The position numbers and the translations under genes are program-made. From Alcaligenes ammonioxydans (GTDB lineage: Bacteria > Pseudomonadota > Gammaproteobacteria > Burkholderiales > Burkholderiaceae_B), in assembly GCF_019343455.1 (NCBI RefSeq), contig NZ_CP049362.1, forward strand, positions 1,240,001-1,304,000: a DNA stretch of 64,000 bases. The letters are read 5' to 3'. Shown here piece by piece: positions 42,156-52,668 of this stretch. Below the pieces are notes generated by a model. That model was not told the origin of the DNA. It searched no databases and saw nothing but the letters and a program-made list of their open reading frames with translations. Position 1 is the first letter of the stretch. Each line of letters begins with the position of its first letter.

Positions 42156-42806
42156 ATGGCTATAAAAAGCGTCGCCAAAGAGGCCCAGGAAATTGGGCTT
42201 GCTTCCGACATGATTGAGCTGGGGGCGCGCTTGCAGGTTCTGCAAGCAGAAACATCGTTAAGTTACGACCGGCTGGCCCGTTTGTACCGCGAAGTCAAAG
42301 GCTGCTCGCCGCCTAAAGGCATGCTGCCTTTTTCGGTTGACTGGTTCATGACCTGGCTGCCCAATATTCATTCCAGTCTGTTCTACAGCATTTACCAGTT
42401 CATGGCCTTGCATACGCCTTGCGACAAAAGCCGTGCGCTGGTCGAGGCGTATCGCCTGTATCTGGAGCAGTCTTCGGCAGGTCGTCTGGATGTGGGGCCA
42501 GATGAAGAACCGGTGCTGAGCTTCACCCGCGCCTGGATGCTGTTGCGCTTTTTTGATAGTGGCCTGTTGCAGTTGTCCCAATGCGAGCGCTGCAAGGGGG
42601 GGTTTGTGGCCCATGCGCACGATCCCGAAGCCGGCTTTATTTGCGCTATTTGTCGCCCGCCTCCGCGAGCTGGCAAGACGCGTGCCAGCAAGGCGCGCAG
42701 CACAGCGAAATCGCCTGCCGGCAAAAGTCGAAAATCCGACTCGACCAGAGAGCCGCAAGCCGGGGTCTCGGGGCACGTCGCCGTTCAGGCAGACGTGCCC
42801 GTTTAG
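42156..42806 (+). CDS. flhC: Flagellar transcriptional activator FlhC
   Basis: 216-residue DNA-binding partner of FlhD. The zinc cluster CERC...CAIC (around residues 147-170) that E. coli FlhC requires is intact. N-terminal helices (EIGLASDMIELGARLQVLQAETSLSYDRLARLYRE) match the family. The protein is about 24 residues longer than E. coli FlhC, due to a basic, Ser-rich tail after the zinc site. It lies 30 bases after flhD. Confidence 0.94.
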   Translation: MAIKSVAKEAQEIGLASDMIELGARLQVLQAETSLSYDRLARLYREVKGCSPPKGMLPFSVDWFMTWLPNIHSSLFYSIYQFMALHTPCDKSRALVEAYRLYLEQSSAGRLDVGPDEEPVLSFTRAWMLLRFFDSGLLQLSQCERCKGGFVAHAHDPEAGFICAICRPPPRAGKTRASKARSTAKSPAGKSRKSDSTREPQAGVSGHVAVQADVPV

Positions 42807-42924
42807 CAATAGCTTTTGTCGTCAGTATGCAGCAAAGCCGGATGGATGCTGGTTTTTGATGTGGATCTGATACCAATCTGAATGTGTCAAGGCAACCGGA
42901 AGCGTTGATCTAGGCTGGAAAAAG

Positions 42925-42932
42925 GCCGTTAA
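42925..42932 (+). promoter_or_regulatory. Possible sigma-28 -10 element before motA
   Basis: GCCGTTAA differs by one base from the FliA -10 consensus GCCGATAA and lies 66 bases before motA. The matching -35 (TGAT at 42906-42909) is poor, so support is weak. motA is class III in enteric bacteria. Confidence 0.3.
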
Positions 42933-42997
42933 CGTGTCGTTTTAGCCCGGTTGCTTGCCGCCATCATTAGCAGCGTGTATTTGAAGAAGGCGTATCC

Positions 42998-43873
42998 GTG
43001 CTTATTATCCTTGGATATATCATTGTTTTCGTCTCCGTTTTCGGGAGCTTTGTAGGGCTGGGCGGGCATTTGGGTGCGCTCTACCAGCCTTTTGAATTAC
43101 TGCTGATTGGTGGCGCGGCCCTGGGGGCCTATTTTGCGTCCAACAGTGGCAAGTCCATCAAGCTGCTGGCCAAAGCCTTGCCGATTGCCTTTCGCAGCAG
43201 CCCCTACAACAAGCAGTTGTACATGCAGTTGATGGGCATGCTGTCCGTACTGCTGAACAAGGCTCGTCGCGATGGCATGATGTCCATCGAGGCCGATATC
43301 GAAAACCCTGAACAAAGTCCCATCTTCGCCGATTACCCCAATGTGGTGAAAGATCCGGCCTTGATGAACTTTGTGTCCGATTACTTGCGTTTGATGATCA
43401 GCGGCAATATGAGCTCGTTTGAGATCGAAACCCTGATGGATCAGGATATTGAAACCCACCAGCACGAGCGCAATGTGCCCGCGCGCGCCTTGCGAGAGGT
43501 CTCCGATGCCTTGCCCGCCTTCGGGATTGTGGCGGCAGTGCTTGGCGTGGTGAAAGCCCTGGCATCGGTGGATCAGCCGCCTGCTGTGTTGGCCGATCTG
43601 ATCTCCAAGGCTATGGTCGGGACGTTTCTGGGTATTTTGCTCGCTTATGGTTTTGTGGCTCCTTTGGCCGCGACCATCGAACGCCGCACTTCGGATTCGG
43701 TCAAGGTGCTTGAATGCATCAAGGTGACCTTGCTGGCCAACCTGAACGGCTACCCTCCCCAGTTGGCGGTGGAGTTTGGTCGCAAGGTGCTGTTTTCCTC
43801 CGATCGCCCTTCGTTCCAGGAACTGGAAGAGCATGTCCGTCAGGCCCGTTCGGGTGGCGGTCGCAAAGCCTAA
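42998..43873 (+). CDS. motA: Flagellar motor stator protein MotA
   Basis: 291 residues from a GTG start. Four membrane segments: two near residues 1-50 and two near 170-230 (GIVAAVLGVVKAL and MVGTFLGILLAYGFVAPLA), with a large cytoplasmic loop between. MotA forms the proton-channel stator with MotB and contacts FliG. The stop is followed after 12 bases by motB. Confidence 0.94.
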   Translation: MLIILGYIIVFVSVFGSFVGLGGHLGALYQPFELLLIGGAALGAYFASNSGKSIKLLAKALPIAFRSSPYNKQLYMQLMGMLSVLLNKARRDGMMSIEADIENPEQSPIFADYPNVVKDPALMNFVSDYLRLMISGNMSSFEIETLMDQDIETHQHERNVPARALREVSDALPAFGIVAAVLGVVKALASVDQPPAVLADLISKAMVGTFLGILLAYGFVAPLAATIERRTSDSVKVLECIKVTLLANLNGYPPQLAVEFGRKVLFSSDRPSFQELEEHVRQARSGGGRKA

Positions 43874-43885
43874 GCGGATGCGTTC

Positions 43886-44824
43886 ATGAGCAATCACAAG
43901 GATCGCGTGGTCATCCGTCGCAAGAAGATGGCCCATGCCGAACACCATGGCGGCAGCTGGAAAATTGCCTATGCCGACTTCATGACGGCGATGATGGCCT
44001 TTTTCCTGGTGATGTGGATTCTTTCGCTGGTTCCCAAGCAGGACTTGAAGGAAATCGCCGATTATTTTCGCATGCCCTTGATGGATGCGATCTCCGGCGG
44101 TTATCAGGCCGACTATTCACGCAGTGTGATTCCAGGCGGTCAGCCCAGTCTGGTTCCCAACCCCCATTCTGGAGTCAACTCCAGCCAGGCGGCAGACGAC
44201 CGTCAGGATGTCGAGCGTCTGGAAGATTTGAAGTCCGCTCTGGAGGAGTTGATCCGCATCGATCCGGTCTTGAGCGAGTTTCGTCCGCAATTGCTGCTGG
44301 ACATGACTCAGGACGGTTTGCGCATTCAGATCATTGACCGCCAAAGCCGCCCCATGTTTTCCACAGGCAGTGCGCATGTGCAGATCTATATGCGGGCGAT
44401 TTTGCGCTCGCTTAGCGCCCCGCTCAACGAAATGCCCAACCGCATTCTGATTTCCGGTCATACCGATTCGCTGCCTTACGCCAGTGGCGAGCGCCTCTAC
44501 AGCAACTGGGAACTGTCCGCTGATCGGGCCAATGCGGCTCGCCAGGAGCTGGTGGCCGGCGGTCTGGCCGAGGCCAAGGTCAAGCAGGTGCTGGGTTTGG
44601 CCGATACTGTCAGCCTGGTTAAAGATAACCCCGCCGCAGCCGTAAATCGGCGTATCAGCCTGCTCGTGCTCAATAGCCGGGCGGAACGACGCATGGACGA
44701 GCAGGCGGCAAGTGGTTCGCAAGAGTTTGATTTGCGCGAAGCCATGCAGGAGACCGACGGGCCAATCAGTATTCATATTCCCGGTTTGCCTGCCATGCCT
44801 TCTGCTTTGCCGGTAGTGCCTTAG
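43886..44824 (+). CDS. motB: Flagellar motor stator protein MotB
   Basis: 312 residues. The single N-terminal membrane helix carries the proton-accepting Asp (GSWKIAYADFMTAMMAFFLVMW). The periplasmic C-terminus has an OmpA-like peptidoglycan-binding domain (RILISGHTDSLPYASGERLYSNWELSADRA). It anchors the stator to the cell wall. Operon with motA. Confidence 0.94.
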   Translation: MSNHKDRVVIRRKKMAHAEHHGGSWKIAYADFMTAMMAFFLVMWILSLVPKQDLKEIADYFRMPLMDAISGGYQADYSRSVIPGGQPSLVPNPHSGVNSSQAADDRQDVERLEDLKSALEELIRIDPVLSEFRPQLLLDMTQDGLRIQIIDRQSRPMFSTGSAHVQIYMRAILRSLSAPLNEMPNRILISGHTDSLPYASGERLYSNWELSADRANAARQELVAGGLAEAKVKQVLGLADTVSLVKDNPAAAVNRRISLLVLNSRAERRMDEQAASGSQEFDLREAMQETDGPISIHIPGLPAMPSALPVVP

Positions 44825-44845
44825 GACCTGTTTTCAGGCCCGGAT

Positions 44846-44878
44846 GGCCCACGGGTTTGGGCTGTGCTTTTTGTTTTG
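44846..44878 (+). terminator. Weak terminator-like hairpin between motB and cheA
   Basis: GCCCA (44847-44851) pairs with TGGGC (44858-44862), followed by a T-rich tract (CTTTTTGTTTTG). The stem is short, so it would attenuate rather than stop transcription into cheA. Confidence 0.3.
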
Positions 44879-44911
44879 TTGTTCTAAGCCATAACCAAGA
44901 AGGAAGTGTTC

Positions 44912-47014
44912 ATGAGCTCCGGCGTGGATCTGAGTCAGTTTTACGAAACCTTTTTCGATGAAGCCGATGAGTTGCTGGCGGACATGGAGCGCTTGCTGCT
45001 GGAGCTGGATCTGGATGAGCCAGATCGTGACCAGCTCAATGCCATCTTTCGGGCCGCGCACTCCATCAAGGGTGGGGCGGGCACGTTTGGCTGTTTCGGT
45101 CAGTTGGCTGAGACGACTCATTTACTCGAAAATCTGCTCGATCTGGTCCGTAATGGCGAGATGCAATTGCGCAAGGACATGATTGACCTCTTTCTGGAAA
45201 CCAAGGACGTGCTAACCGGACAAGTCAATGCCTACCGCGAGGAACAGGAGCCTGACGAGGAAGCCTACACTCGCATCTGCGCGCAGTTAAGGCAACTGGC
45301 CCTGGAACAAAAGGGCATTCTGGCAACGGACACGAAAGGCGCAGAAGCGATTTTGCAAGCTGAAGCCGAAGCAGAGCCCGAGCCGGAACCGGCCGCCAAT
45401 ACGGAAGGCTTGCCGCTGTGGGTGTCCATGGGGCCGGTCTCGGATAAGGATGCCGAGGCCTTGCAACAGGAAATGGAGTTGATGGGCACCATCGTCCATC
45501 AAACTCGCGAAGGTGATCGCCTGGATATCTGGGTGGAAACCACGGGTTCGGCTGACGATATCCTGGCCGTGTGCTGCTTCATTCTGAATGCCGATCAGGT
45601 GTCGGTAAAACCGGCCGCCGCGCCTGGGCAAGCGGTGACGTCTGCGTCCACTGCGGCACCCGCCGTGGCTCCCGCGGCTGCGGTGGTTGTCGAGCCTGCT
45701 GCCCCCGCTGTCGCGTCGGCCGCTCCGGCGCCCGCAGCGGCTCCGGTTGCCGCTGAGCCTGAGAAAACGGCAACGACGGTTCCTGCTGCTCCCAAAGCGG
45801 CCGACAAACCCGCCAAGGCGGCAGCACCCAAGGAGTCCGGCACCATTCGTGTGGGCGTGGAGAAGGTTGACCAGATCATCAATCTGGTTGGCGAACTGGT
45901 CATCACGCAAGCCATGTTGGTGCAGACGGCCTCTACGCTGGACCCGGTGGTGCACGACCGCTTGCTCAACGGCATCGAGCAGCTCGAGCGCAATGCGCGT
46001 GATCTGCAAGAGTCGGTCATGTCCATTCGCATGATGCCCATGGACTATGTGTTCAGCCGCTTTCCGCGCGTGGTGCGTGAAAGTGCTGCACGCATGAACA
46101 AGAAGATTCGTCTGGTCACCAAGGGGCAGGCCACCGAGCTGGACAAGAGCCTGATCGAACGCATTATCGACCCGCTGACTCACCTGGTGCGCAATAGTAT
46201 CGACCACGGCATTGAAATGCCCGAGGATCGGCTGGCAGCGGGCAAGGAAGAAGAGGGCGTGCTGACCTTGTCAGCCCAGCATCAGGGTGGCCACATCATT
46301 ATTGAAGTGGTGGATGATGGTGCCGGCCTGAACCGCGAACGTATTCTGAAGAAAGCCATGTCCTCGGGCCTGCCGGTAACCGAGAGCATGCCGGACGACG
46401 AAGTCTGGCAACTGATCTTTGCCCCCGGTTTTTCCACCGCCGACAAGGTTACGGAAATTTCCGGGCGTGGCGTAGGCATGGACGTGGTGCGACGCAATAT
46501 TCAAAGCATGGGTGGCCATGTGCAGCTGTACTCGCGTGCGGGCAAGGGAACGACCACCCGTATTGTTCTGCCGCTGACGCTGGCGATTCTGGACGGCATG
46601 TCGGTACAGGTGGGCAATGAAGTGTTCATCCTGCCGCTGGCTCATGTAACCGAATCCATGCAGCCTACTGAAGAGCAGTTGCGCCGCGTAACCGATACCG
46701 ATCACGTCATGTTTGTGCGTGGCGAGTATCTGCCCCTGATTTCCTTGCGTGACATCTTCTCGGTTGAGGGGGCCGAGACCGATGTGACGCGCGCGATTGC
46801 CGTTATCTTGCAGGCTGAAGACATGCGCTTTGCCTTGCTGGTCGATCACCTGATCGGGCAGCATCAAGTCGTGGTCAAGAACCTGGAAGCCAACTATAGA
46901 AAAATTCCGGGTATTTCCGCTGCCACCATTTTGGGCGATGGCAGCGTAGCCCTGATTGTTGATGTTTTTGCCTTGCAACGTCTGGCGCGGGACCCCGCCT
47001 CGACGTGGGCCTGA
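44912..47014 (+). CDS. cheA: Chemotaxis histidine kinase CheA
   Basis: 700 residues from ATG 44912 (AAGGA at 44900-44904). Domains: P1 Hpt with H50 ([12 protein letters not shown]), a P2-like region (about 155-220) and an Ala/Pro-rich linker (about 225-300), P3 dimerisation, P4 kinase (N-box [10 protein letters not shown]1 VDDGAGL, G2 GRGVGMDVV) and P5 CheW-like (about 555-700). It phosphorylates CheY and CheB in response to receptors. Long linker repeats are Ala/Pro only. cheW follows after 16 bases. Confidence 0.95.
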   Translation: MSSGVDLSQFYETFFDEADELLADMERLLLELDLDEPDRDQLNAIFRAAHSIKGGAGTFGCFGQLAETTHLLENLLDLVRNGEMQLRKDMIDLFLETKDVLTGQVNAYREEQEPDEEAYTRICAQLRQLALEQKGILATDTKGAEAILQAEAEAEPEPEPAANTEGLPLWVSMGPVSDKDAEALQQEMELMGTIVHQTREGDRLDIWVETTGSADDILAVCCFILNADQVSVKPAAAPGQAVTSASTAAPAVAPAAAVVVEPAAPAVASAAPAPAAAPVAAEPEKTATTVPAAPKAADKPAKAAAPKESGTIRVGVEKVDQIINLVGELVITQAMLVQTASTLDPVVHDRLLNGIEQLERNARDLQESVMSIRMMPMDYVFSRFPRVVRESAARMNKKIRLVTKGQATELDKSLIERIIDPLTHLVRNSIDHGIEMPEDRLAAGKEEEGVLTLSAQHQGGHIIIEVVDDGAGLNRERILKKAMSSGLPVTESMPDDEVWQLIFAPGFSTADKVTEISGRGVGMDVVRRNIQSMGGHVQLYSRAGKGTTTRIVLPLTLAILDGMSVQVGNEVFILPLAHVTESMQPTEEQLRRVTDTDHVMFVRGEYLPLISLRDIFSVEGAETDVTRAIAVILQAEDMRFALLVDHLIGQHQVVVKNLEANYRKIPGISAATILGDGSVALIVDVFALQRLARDPASTWA

Positions 47015-47030
47015 TTATTCGGAGATCTTT

Positions 47031-47531
47031 ATGTCCAACGACTTTACTTCCCACTCCGAAGCTGCCGAGGCTGGCGGCAAGGAGTATCTGGTATTTACTC
47101 TGGGCGACCAGGAATACGGCATCGATATTCTGAAAGTTCAGGAAATACGCGGCTACGACTCTCAGACCGTAACGCGTATTGCCAACGTGCCCAACTTCAT
47201 CAAGGGTGTCACCAATCTGCGCGGTGTGATTGTGCCTATCGCCGACTTGCGGGTGCGCTTTAACATGGAGCGGGTGGAGTACGACCACCAGACCGTGGTG
47301 GTGATTCTGAATCTGCACGACCGCGTAGCAGGTGTGGTGGTGGATGGGGTCTCGGACGTGCTGGTTTTGCAGTCGTCCCAGATCAGTGCCGCCCCCAGCT
47401 TTGGCACAGCTTTCTCGACCGAGTACCTGACCGGGATCGGCACGCTGGGTGAACGCATGCTGATTTTGGTGGATATTGAAAAACTCATGACCAGCGAAGA
47501 GATGGCACTGGTCGATAGCGCGGTGGCCTGA
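47031..47531 (+). CDS. cheW: Chemotaxis coupling protein CheW
   Basis: 166 residues, the two SH3-like subdomains typical of CheW ([56 protein letters not shown]). It links receptors to CheA P5. The ATG at 47031 is favoured by GGAG (47021-47024) and family length. Followed after about 125 bases by the MCP gene. Confidence 0.94.
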   Translation: MSNDFTSHSEAAEAGGKEYLVFTLGDQEYGIDILKVQEIRGYDSQTVTRIANVPNFIKGVTNLRGVIVPIADLRVRFNMERVEYDHQTVVVILNLHDRVAGVVVDGVSDVLVLQSSQISAAPSFGTAFSTEYLTGIGTLGERMLILVDIEKLMTSEEMALVDSAVA

Positions 47532-47657
47532 TCACCCGAGTCTGCAAAGACTTGCAAAGCGGGGCCTGTTGAGCAGGTCCTTCAAGGATTGTTCGGGTCG
47601 GGGGAGGCGTCACAAGCGCCTCTGATGTTCTGATCTACTCTAGACAAGGTGCTTGCG

Positions 47658-49394
47658 ATGCTGGATGGATTACGTTTGGCCAATCTGAAGGTGCGGACCA
47701 GTCTGATTCTGGTACTGGTGTTTTTTCTGGCAATGCTGGTGGCGGGCGCGGCTTTGGGGATTTTGTCCCTGCGTGCCAATAACGGTGCGCTGCAAAGCAT
47801 CGTGGTCAACCAGCGGGTAGGCTCGGCCATGTATCAGGCGATCGAGCACTACAAAGAGACCCAAACCCTGATTGGACGAGCGGCCATCAGCTATGTGGTC
47901 AGCAACGATCTGCAAAACCAGGACCTGATGGCCGAGTGGAGCGATGCGGCGCCTGAAACCTCAGCGATCAGTTCGGCAACCCGCGATGCGCTGGAGGCGA
48001 CGCGCAAGCAGTTCGAGCGTGCCCAGGAAGCGTTTTTTGAGTATCAGGGCGTGGCCACGCAGCTGGAAGGCACCAATGACTATTATCAGCGTGTAGATGC
48101 GGCATTCATGTCGCTGATGCAAGGCGGGGTGCTGCCTTTGATTGCCTATCTGGAGCAGGGCGATATTGCAGGTTTTCGCAGTTATGTCGCCACGACCACC
48201 AAGTTCCTGGAAGAAGATCTGTACAGCGCCTTGAACTCCTTGCAAGAGGCTCAGCAGCGCTCGATTGATACCCAGTACCAGAAAGAGAACGAGCAATACA
48301 ACCTGGTAATCCGTCTGGTCGGACTGGCCATGGTGCTGTGTCTGTTTATTTCCCTGGCGGTGTATGTGTTCTTGAATCGCATGGTGCTGCGTCCCCTGCG
48401 TCAGGCTGGAGAACATTTTGACCGGATTGCCAGTGGTGACCTGACCCAGCGTGTAGAGGTCAAGTCCACCAATGAGATCGGCGTGCTCTACGATGCGGTC
48501 CGCCGTATGCAAAACAGCCTGCAGTCGATGGTGCAGACCGTGCGCCAGGGGGTGGAGGAGATTACCTTTGGCTCACATGAGATTTATGTGGGCAATACGG
48601 ATCTGAGCAGTCGCACGGAAGAGCAGGCTGCCTCCTTGCAGGAGACGGCGGCCAGCATGGAGCAATTGGCCAGTACGGTTCGCCAGAACTCCGATAATGC
48701 CCAGCAGGCCGACAAGGTTGCCAAGAACGCATCGGAAGTGGCGCTGCGTGGCGGTCAGGCGGTCTCTACCGTGGTGCAGACCATGGAGGATCTGTCTGCC
48801 AGTTCGGGGCAGATCGCGCAGATTGTGAACGTGATTGACGGCATTGCTTTCCAGACCAATATCCTAGCCTTGAACGCTGCCGTGGAAGCAGCGCGCGCTG
48901 GCGAGCAGGGCAAGGGTTTTGCCGTGGTGGCCGGGGAAGTGCGTAGCTTGGCGCAGCGCAGTGCGCAGGCCGCCCGCGAGATCAAGGGTTTGATCGAGCA
49001 GTCGCTGGCCAAGGTCAAGGAAGGGACCCGCCAGGTGGACGAGGCGGGCAAGGTGGTGATGGAAGTGGTCAGTTCGGTACAGAGCGTGACCACCATCATG
49101 GCAGAAATTTCTTCCGCCTCGAACGAGCAGTCCGAGGGGATTGAGCAGGTAAACCGGGCGGTTGCACAAATGGATGTGGTTGTGCAGCAAAATGCGGCTC
49201 TGGTGGAGCAGGCGAGCGCAGCGGCCGGGTCTTTGCAGGATCAGGCCACCCGTCTGTCCGATGCGGTGTCGGCGTTCAAGGTGAGCGCGCACGACATTAT
49301 TGATGATCCGTTTGAGTCGTCCGGACCGGAGCGTTCGCGTTCCACCGAGCGTCTGTCGACGGGGCCTTTTAGCGGGACCTTGGCCAGCCTGTAG
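47658..49394 (+). CDS. Methyl-accepting chemotaxis protein
   Basis: 578 residues. One N-terminal membrane helix (about 15-40), a four-helix-type periplasmic sensor (about 40-215), a second helix (about 218-240), HAMP (about 240-292) and a signalling domain with the hairpin tip [37 protein letters not shown] 47658 has AAGG at optimal distance; a GTG nine bases upstream is possible. The C-terminus lacks the NWETF-like CheR/CheB tether. Ligand unknown. Located between cheW and cheR as in Bordetella-type clusters. Confidence 0.93.
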   Translation: MLDGLRLANLKVRTSLILVLVFFLAMLVAGAALGILSLRANNGALQSIVVNQRVGSAMYQAIEHYKETQTLIGRAAISYVVSNDLQNQDLMAEWSDAAPETSAISSATRDALEATRKQFERAQEAFFEYQGVATQLEGTNDYYQRVDAAFMSLMQGGVLPLIAYLEQGDIAGFRSYVATTTKFLEEDLYSALNSLQEAQQRSIDTQYQKENEQYNLVIRLVGLAMVLCLFISLAVYVFLNRMVLRPLRQAGEHFDRIASGDLTQRVEVKSTNEIGVLYDAVRRMQNSLQSMVQTVRQGVEEITFGSHEIYVGNTDLSSRTEEQAASLQETAASMEQLASTVRQNSDNAQQADKVAKNASEVALRGGQAVSTVVQTMEDLSASSGQIAQIVNVIDGIAFQTNILALNAAVEAARAGEQGKGFAVVAGEVRSLAQRSAQAAREIKGLIEQSLAKVKEGTRQVDEAGKVVMEVVSSVQSVTTIMAEISSASNEQSEGIEQVNRAVAQMDVVVQQNAALVEQASAAAGSLQDQATRLSDAVSAFKVSAHDIIDDPFESSGPERSRSTERLSTGPFSGTLASL

Positions 49395-49398
49395 CGAT

Positions 49399-50241
49399 AT
49401 GAGCACATCTGTGGAACCTTTTGTTTATACATTGCCCTCGATCCCGCAAGCCTCGAGGGCCGACTGTGAGCGAGCCGCGCGCTTGCTCAAGTCGTATGCG
49501 GGCATCATCTTAGGTACCCACAAAGAAGACATGGTGGCCCGCACGTTGGGCATGCGCAGCCAAGGTGCGGGGTTGCGGGAAGTGCGTCAGTACCTGGACG
49601 TTCTGGAGCAGGACACGCACAGCCAGGAATGGCAGGATTTTGTTAACGCTTTCACCATCAATCACACTGCGTTTTTTCGCGAGCAGCATCACTTCGATAT
49701 TCTGGGCAAATTTGTCAGCACACGCGGCAAGCCGCTGGATATCTGGTGCAGTGCGGCCTCGACCGGCGAGGAGGCATATTCGATTGCCATGACTGTGCGC
49801 GAGCACTGCCCCTCGCCTGATGTCAACGTGTCCATCCTGGCCAGCGATATTGACTCGGCTGCCCTGGACAAGGCCCGGCAGGGGGTCTACACCCTGGAGC
49901 GCATCCAGCCTGTGCCCGATCTCTGGTTGCCCCGCTATTTTCAGCGCGGCGTGGGCGCGCGCAAAGGGCTGGCACGGGTTAAGCCCGTGTTGCGCAACAT
50001 GGTGGAGTTCGAGGAGTTCAACCTGGTGGGGCCAACCTGGCCCTCGTCCAGTCGTTTTGATGTGATCTTCTGTCGAAACACCATGATTTATTTTGATCGG
50101 GATGACCAGACGCGCATTCTGGAGCGATTTGCCGCCGTGACCAAACCGGGCGGCCTGCTGTTTGTCGGGCATTCGGAGAATTTCTCTTACCTGACCAAGG
50201 CATTTCGCCTGCTTGGTCAGACGGTATATGTCCGCAATTAG
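49399..50241 (+). CDS. cheR: Chemotaxis protein methyltransferase CheR
   Basis: 280-residue SAM-dependent enzyme that methylates receptor glutamates. The N-terminal helical domain (about 20-90) precedes the Rossmann domain with SAM-site WCSAASTGEEAYSIAMTV and the catalytic-domain piece FDVIFCRNTMIYFD. Starts five bases after the MCP stop. No cheD lies between cheR and cheB. Confidence 0.94.
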   Translation: MSTSVEPFVYTLPSIPQASRADCERAARLLKSYAGIILGTHKEDMVARTLGMRSQGAGLREVRQYLDVLEQDTHSQEWQDFVNAFTINHTAFFREQHHFDILGKFVSTRGKPLDIWCSAASTGEEAYSIAMTVREHCPSPDVNVSILASDIDSAALDKARQGVYTLERIQPVPDLWLPRYFQRGVGARKGLARVKPVLRNMVEFEEFNLVGPTWPSSSRFDVIFCRNTMIYFDRDDQTRILERFAAVTKPGGLLFVGHSENFSYLTKAFRLLGQTVYVRN

Positions 50242-50296
50242 GGCCTGACCGCCTCTTGCCAAGCGCCAGGCTCTGTCGGCGCTTGAAATCGGGATT

Positions 50297-51364
50297 ATGA
50301 GTAGCATGAAGAAAATTCGAGTTTTGTGTGTAGACGATTCCGCCCTGGTGCGCAGCCTGATGGTGGAAATTATCAACAGTCATGCGGATATGGAAGTGGT
50401 GGCGGTAGCCCCGGACCCGCTGGTGGCGCGCGAGCTGATCAAAGAACACAATCCAGATGTCCTGACGCTGGATGTGGAGATGCCTCGCATGGACGGCCTG
50501 GATTTTCTGGAGCGCCTGATGCGCTTGCGTCCGATGCCGGTCGTGATGGTCTCTTCGCTGACCGAGCGCAATTCGGATGTCACCTTGCGTGCACTGGAGC
50601 TGGGCGCCGTGGACTTTGTGACCAAGCCCAAGCTGGGCCTGCGCGATGGCCTGCTCGATTACTCGGACCTGATTGCCGACAAGATCCGTGCGGCCTCCAT
50701 TGCCCGTCCGCGCCGTGCTGTTCCGGCCGTGCCAGGCGCGGCCCCGGCGCGCCGCCTGACGCATAATTTTTCAACGACTGAAAAACTGATCATGATTGGC
50801 GCCTCCACGGGTGGCACGGAAGCCATCCGCCAAGTGCTTGAGCCCTTGCCGGCCAATTGTCCGGCCATCATGATTACCCAACATATGCCTGCCGGTTTCA
50901 CACGCTCGTTTGTGAACCGACTCGATGGCTTGTGCTCCATGCAGGTACATGAGGCTGAGGACGGTCAACGCGTGCTGCCCGGCCACGTGTATCTGGCGCC
51001 AGGCGGGGTCGCTCACATGAAGCTGGCCCGTTCAGGGGCCAATTATGTGGTCAAGCTGGTCGATAGCGAACCGGTCAATCGTCATCGGCCTTCAGTCGAT
51101 GTCCTGTTTCACTCTGCCGCCGAGCTGGCCGGACGCAATGCCGTGGGGGTGATTCTGACCGGCATGGGCAAGGATGGCGCACAAGGCCTGCTGGCCATGA
51201 GACAGGCAGGAGCCTTGACCTTTGCCCAGGATGAGGCAACCAGTGTGGTCTTTGGCATGCCGCGTGAAGCCTTGCAAATTGGCGCAACGGATATCGCCTT
51301 GCCGTTGGGGCAGATCAGCGAACGAATTCTAGCCAGTGTGGGGGCCTTTGGGCACCGTGTATAA
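50297..51364 (+). CDS. cheB: Chemotaxis methylesterase CheB
   Basis: 355 residues. Receiver domain (about 1-125) with acidic pocket DD near residue 13 and phosphorylated Asp in [14 protein letters not shown], a linker rich in Arg/Ala/Pro, and the methylesterase domain with the Ser in GASTGG, His in TQHMPAGFT and Asp in GMGKDGAQG. It removes receptor methyl groups when phosphorylated by CheA. An ATG three codons downstream is an alternative start. Confidence 0.94.
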   Translation: MSSMKKIRVLCVDDSALVRSLMVEIINSHADMEVVAVAPDPLVARELIKEHNPDVLTLDVEMPRMDGLDFLERLMRLRPMPVVMVSSLTERNSDVTLRALELGAVDFVTKPKLGLRDGLLDYSDLIADKIRAASIARPRRAVPAVPGAAPARRLTHNFSTTEKLIMIGASTGGTEAIRQVLEPLPANCPAIMITQHMPAGFTRSFVNRLDGLCSMQVHEAEDGQRVLPGHVYLAPGGVAHMKLARSGANYVVKLVDSEPVNRHRPSVDVLFHSAAELAGRNAVGVILTGMGKDGAQGLLAMRQAGALTFAQDEATSVVFGMPREALQIGATDIALPLGQISERILASVGAFGHRV

Positions 51365-51408
51365 ACGGGCCTGAACGCACTGGCATGCTACTCATTTGGA
51401 GAATGTAA

Positions 51409-51798
51409 ATGGTACAAAAAAATATAAAGATTCTCGTCGTCGATGACTTTCCTACCATGCGCCGGATCATCAAGAACCTGCTCAAGGATCTGGGATACGA
51501 GAATGTGGATGAAGCTGAAGATGGCCAGATGGGCCTGGAGAAATTGCGTAATGGCAATTTTGAGTTTGTGGTCTCGGACTGGAACATGCCCAATCTGGAC
51601 GGGCTGGAGATGCTCAAACAGATTCGCGCCGATGCGAACCTGGCTTCGTTGCCGGTGCTCATGGTGACGGCTGAAGCCAAGAAAGAAAACATTATTGCCG
51701 CCGCCCAGGCAGGGGCCAATGGCTATGTGGTCAAACCCTTTACCGCCGCAACGCTGGAAGAAAAGCTGAACAAGATCTTCGAGAAAATGGGCGGTTAA
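51409..51798 (+). CDS. cheY: Chemotaxis response regulator CheY
   Basis: 129-residue single receiver domain. DD at about 13-14, the phosphorylated Asp in [13 protein letters not shown], Thr in [11 protein letters not shown] and Lys in VVKPFTA are all typical of CheY. Phospho-CheY binds FliM to change rotation. It starts 44 bases after cheB and is followed after 13 bases by cheZ. Confidence 0.95.
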   Translation: MVQKNIKILVVDDFPTMRRIIKNLLKDLGYENVDEAEDGQMGLEKLRNGNFEFVVSDWNMPNLDGLEMLKQIRADANLASLPVLMVTAEAKKENIIAAAQAGANGYVVKPFTAATLEEKLNKIFEKMGG

Positions 51799-51811
51799 TA
51801 CGGAGTACGTC

Positions 51812-52453
51812 ATGGACCCACAGCAAACACCGACTCATCCTGATTCCCAAAGCGTACCGGTTGATCTGGTCTACCGCATCGCCAATCTGACCCGCCTGCT
51901 GCGGGAAAGCATGCGCGAACTGGGTCTGGATCAAGCCATCAAAGATGCCGCGCACGCGATTCCGGATGCCCGCGATCGTCTGCACTATGTGGCTCGCATG
52001 ACCGAGCAAGCCGCCAACCGGGTGCTCAATGCTGCCGAGCAGGTGCGTCCTTTGCAAGAGTCTTTGCAAGCCGACGCCCAGGCGCTCGATGTGGAATGGG
52101 AGCAATGGTTTGAGCAGCCCCTGGACCAGGATCAGGCCCGCGAGCTGGTCAAGCGCACGCGTGGCTTTTTGCGCGATGTGCCCGTCAAGGCCCAGCAGAC
52201 CCAGGACAACCTGCTGGAGATCATCATGGCCCAGGATTTTCAGGATCTGACCGGGCAGGTGATCACGCGCATGCTGGGCGTGGTCGGCACCATTGAGACC
52301 GAGCTGGTCCAGGTGCTGGTCGACAATGTGCCCACGGAAAAACGCGAAGAAACTCAAAGCCTTATCAATGGTCCAGTGGTCTCGCCGGTGGCCTCGGAAG
52401 TGGTCACCAGCCAGGATCAGGTGGACGATTTGCTGGCCAATCTGGGCTTTTGA
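51812..52453 (+). CDS. cheZ: CheY-phosphate phosphatase CheZ
   Basis: 213 residues, largely helical. The phosphatase helix motif QDFQDLTGQVI (around residues 142-152) supplies the catalytic Gln, and the C-terminal peptide QDQVDDLLANLGF is the CheY-binding tail. It dephosphorylates CheY-P and so speeds adaptation. Last gene of the che block, followed by a terminator. Confidence 0.94.
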   Translation: MDPQQTPTHPDSQSVPVDLVYRIANLTRLLRESMRELGLDQAIKDAAHAIPDARDRLHYVARMTEQAANRVLNAAEQVRPLQESLQADAQALDVEWEQWFEQPLDQDQARELVKRTRGFLRDVPVKAQQTQDNLLEIIMAQDFQDLTGQVITRMLGVVGTIETELVQVLVDNVPTEKREETQSLINGPVVSPVASEVVTSQDQVDDLLANLGF

Positions 52454-52486
52454 ACCTGTCCCTTCGAGACGGCTTGTGTCGACATT

Positions 52487-52517
52487 AAAAAGGCGCTGCG
52501 CACTGCAGCGCCTTTTT
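52487..52517 (+). terminator. Rho-independent terminator after cheZ
   Basis: AAAAAGGCGCTGC (52487-52499) pairs with GCAGCGCCTTTTT (52505-52517) around a five-base loop. It separates the mot/che operon from flhB. Confidence 0.9.
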
Positions 52518-52668
52518 GCTTGTGGGGAACAGCCTGCTTTTATCGGGCTTTCTCCGCGCTATCAGAGCGGCGGTGCTCTTTTAGAATGACCCCGCGACCT
52601 GTAGTGCGAGCGCGACATTTGTGCTGGGCGCCTGATTCATTCCTTCAATTCCTGCGTCTTGGCAGTCC

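Noticed and set aside
45600..45840. Repeat-like GCC/GCT-rich tract in cheA, considered as a DNA repeat
   Set aside because: It is the low-complexity Ala/Pro linker between P2 and P3; no regular repeat unit.
45287..46207. 306-codon minus-strand frame opposite cheA, Gly/Arg rich
   Set aside because: Created by the Ala/Pro-rich linker codons of cheA on the other strand.
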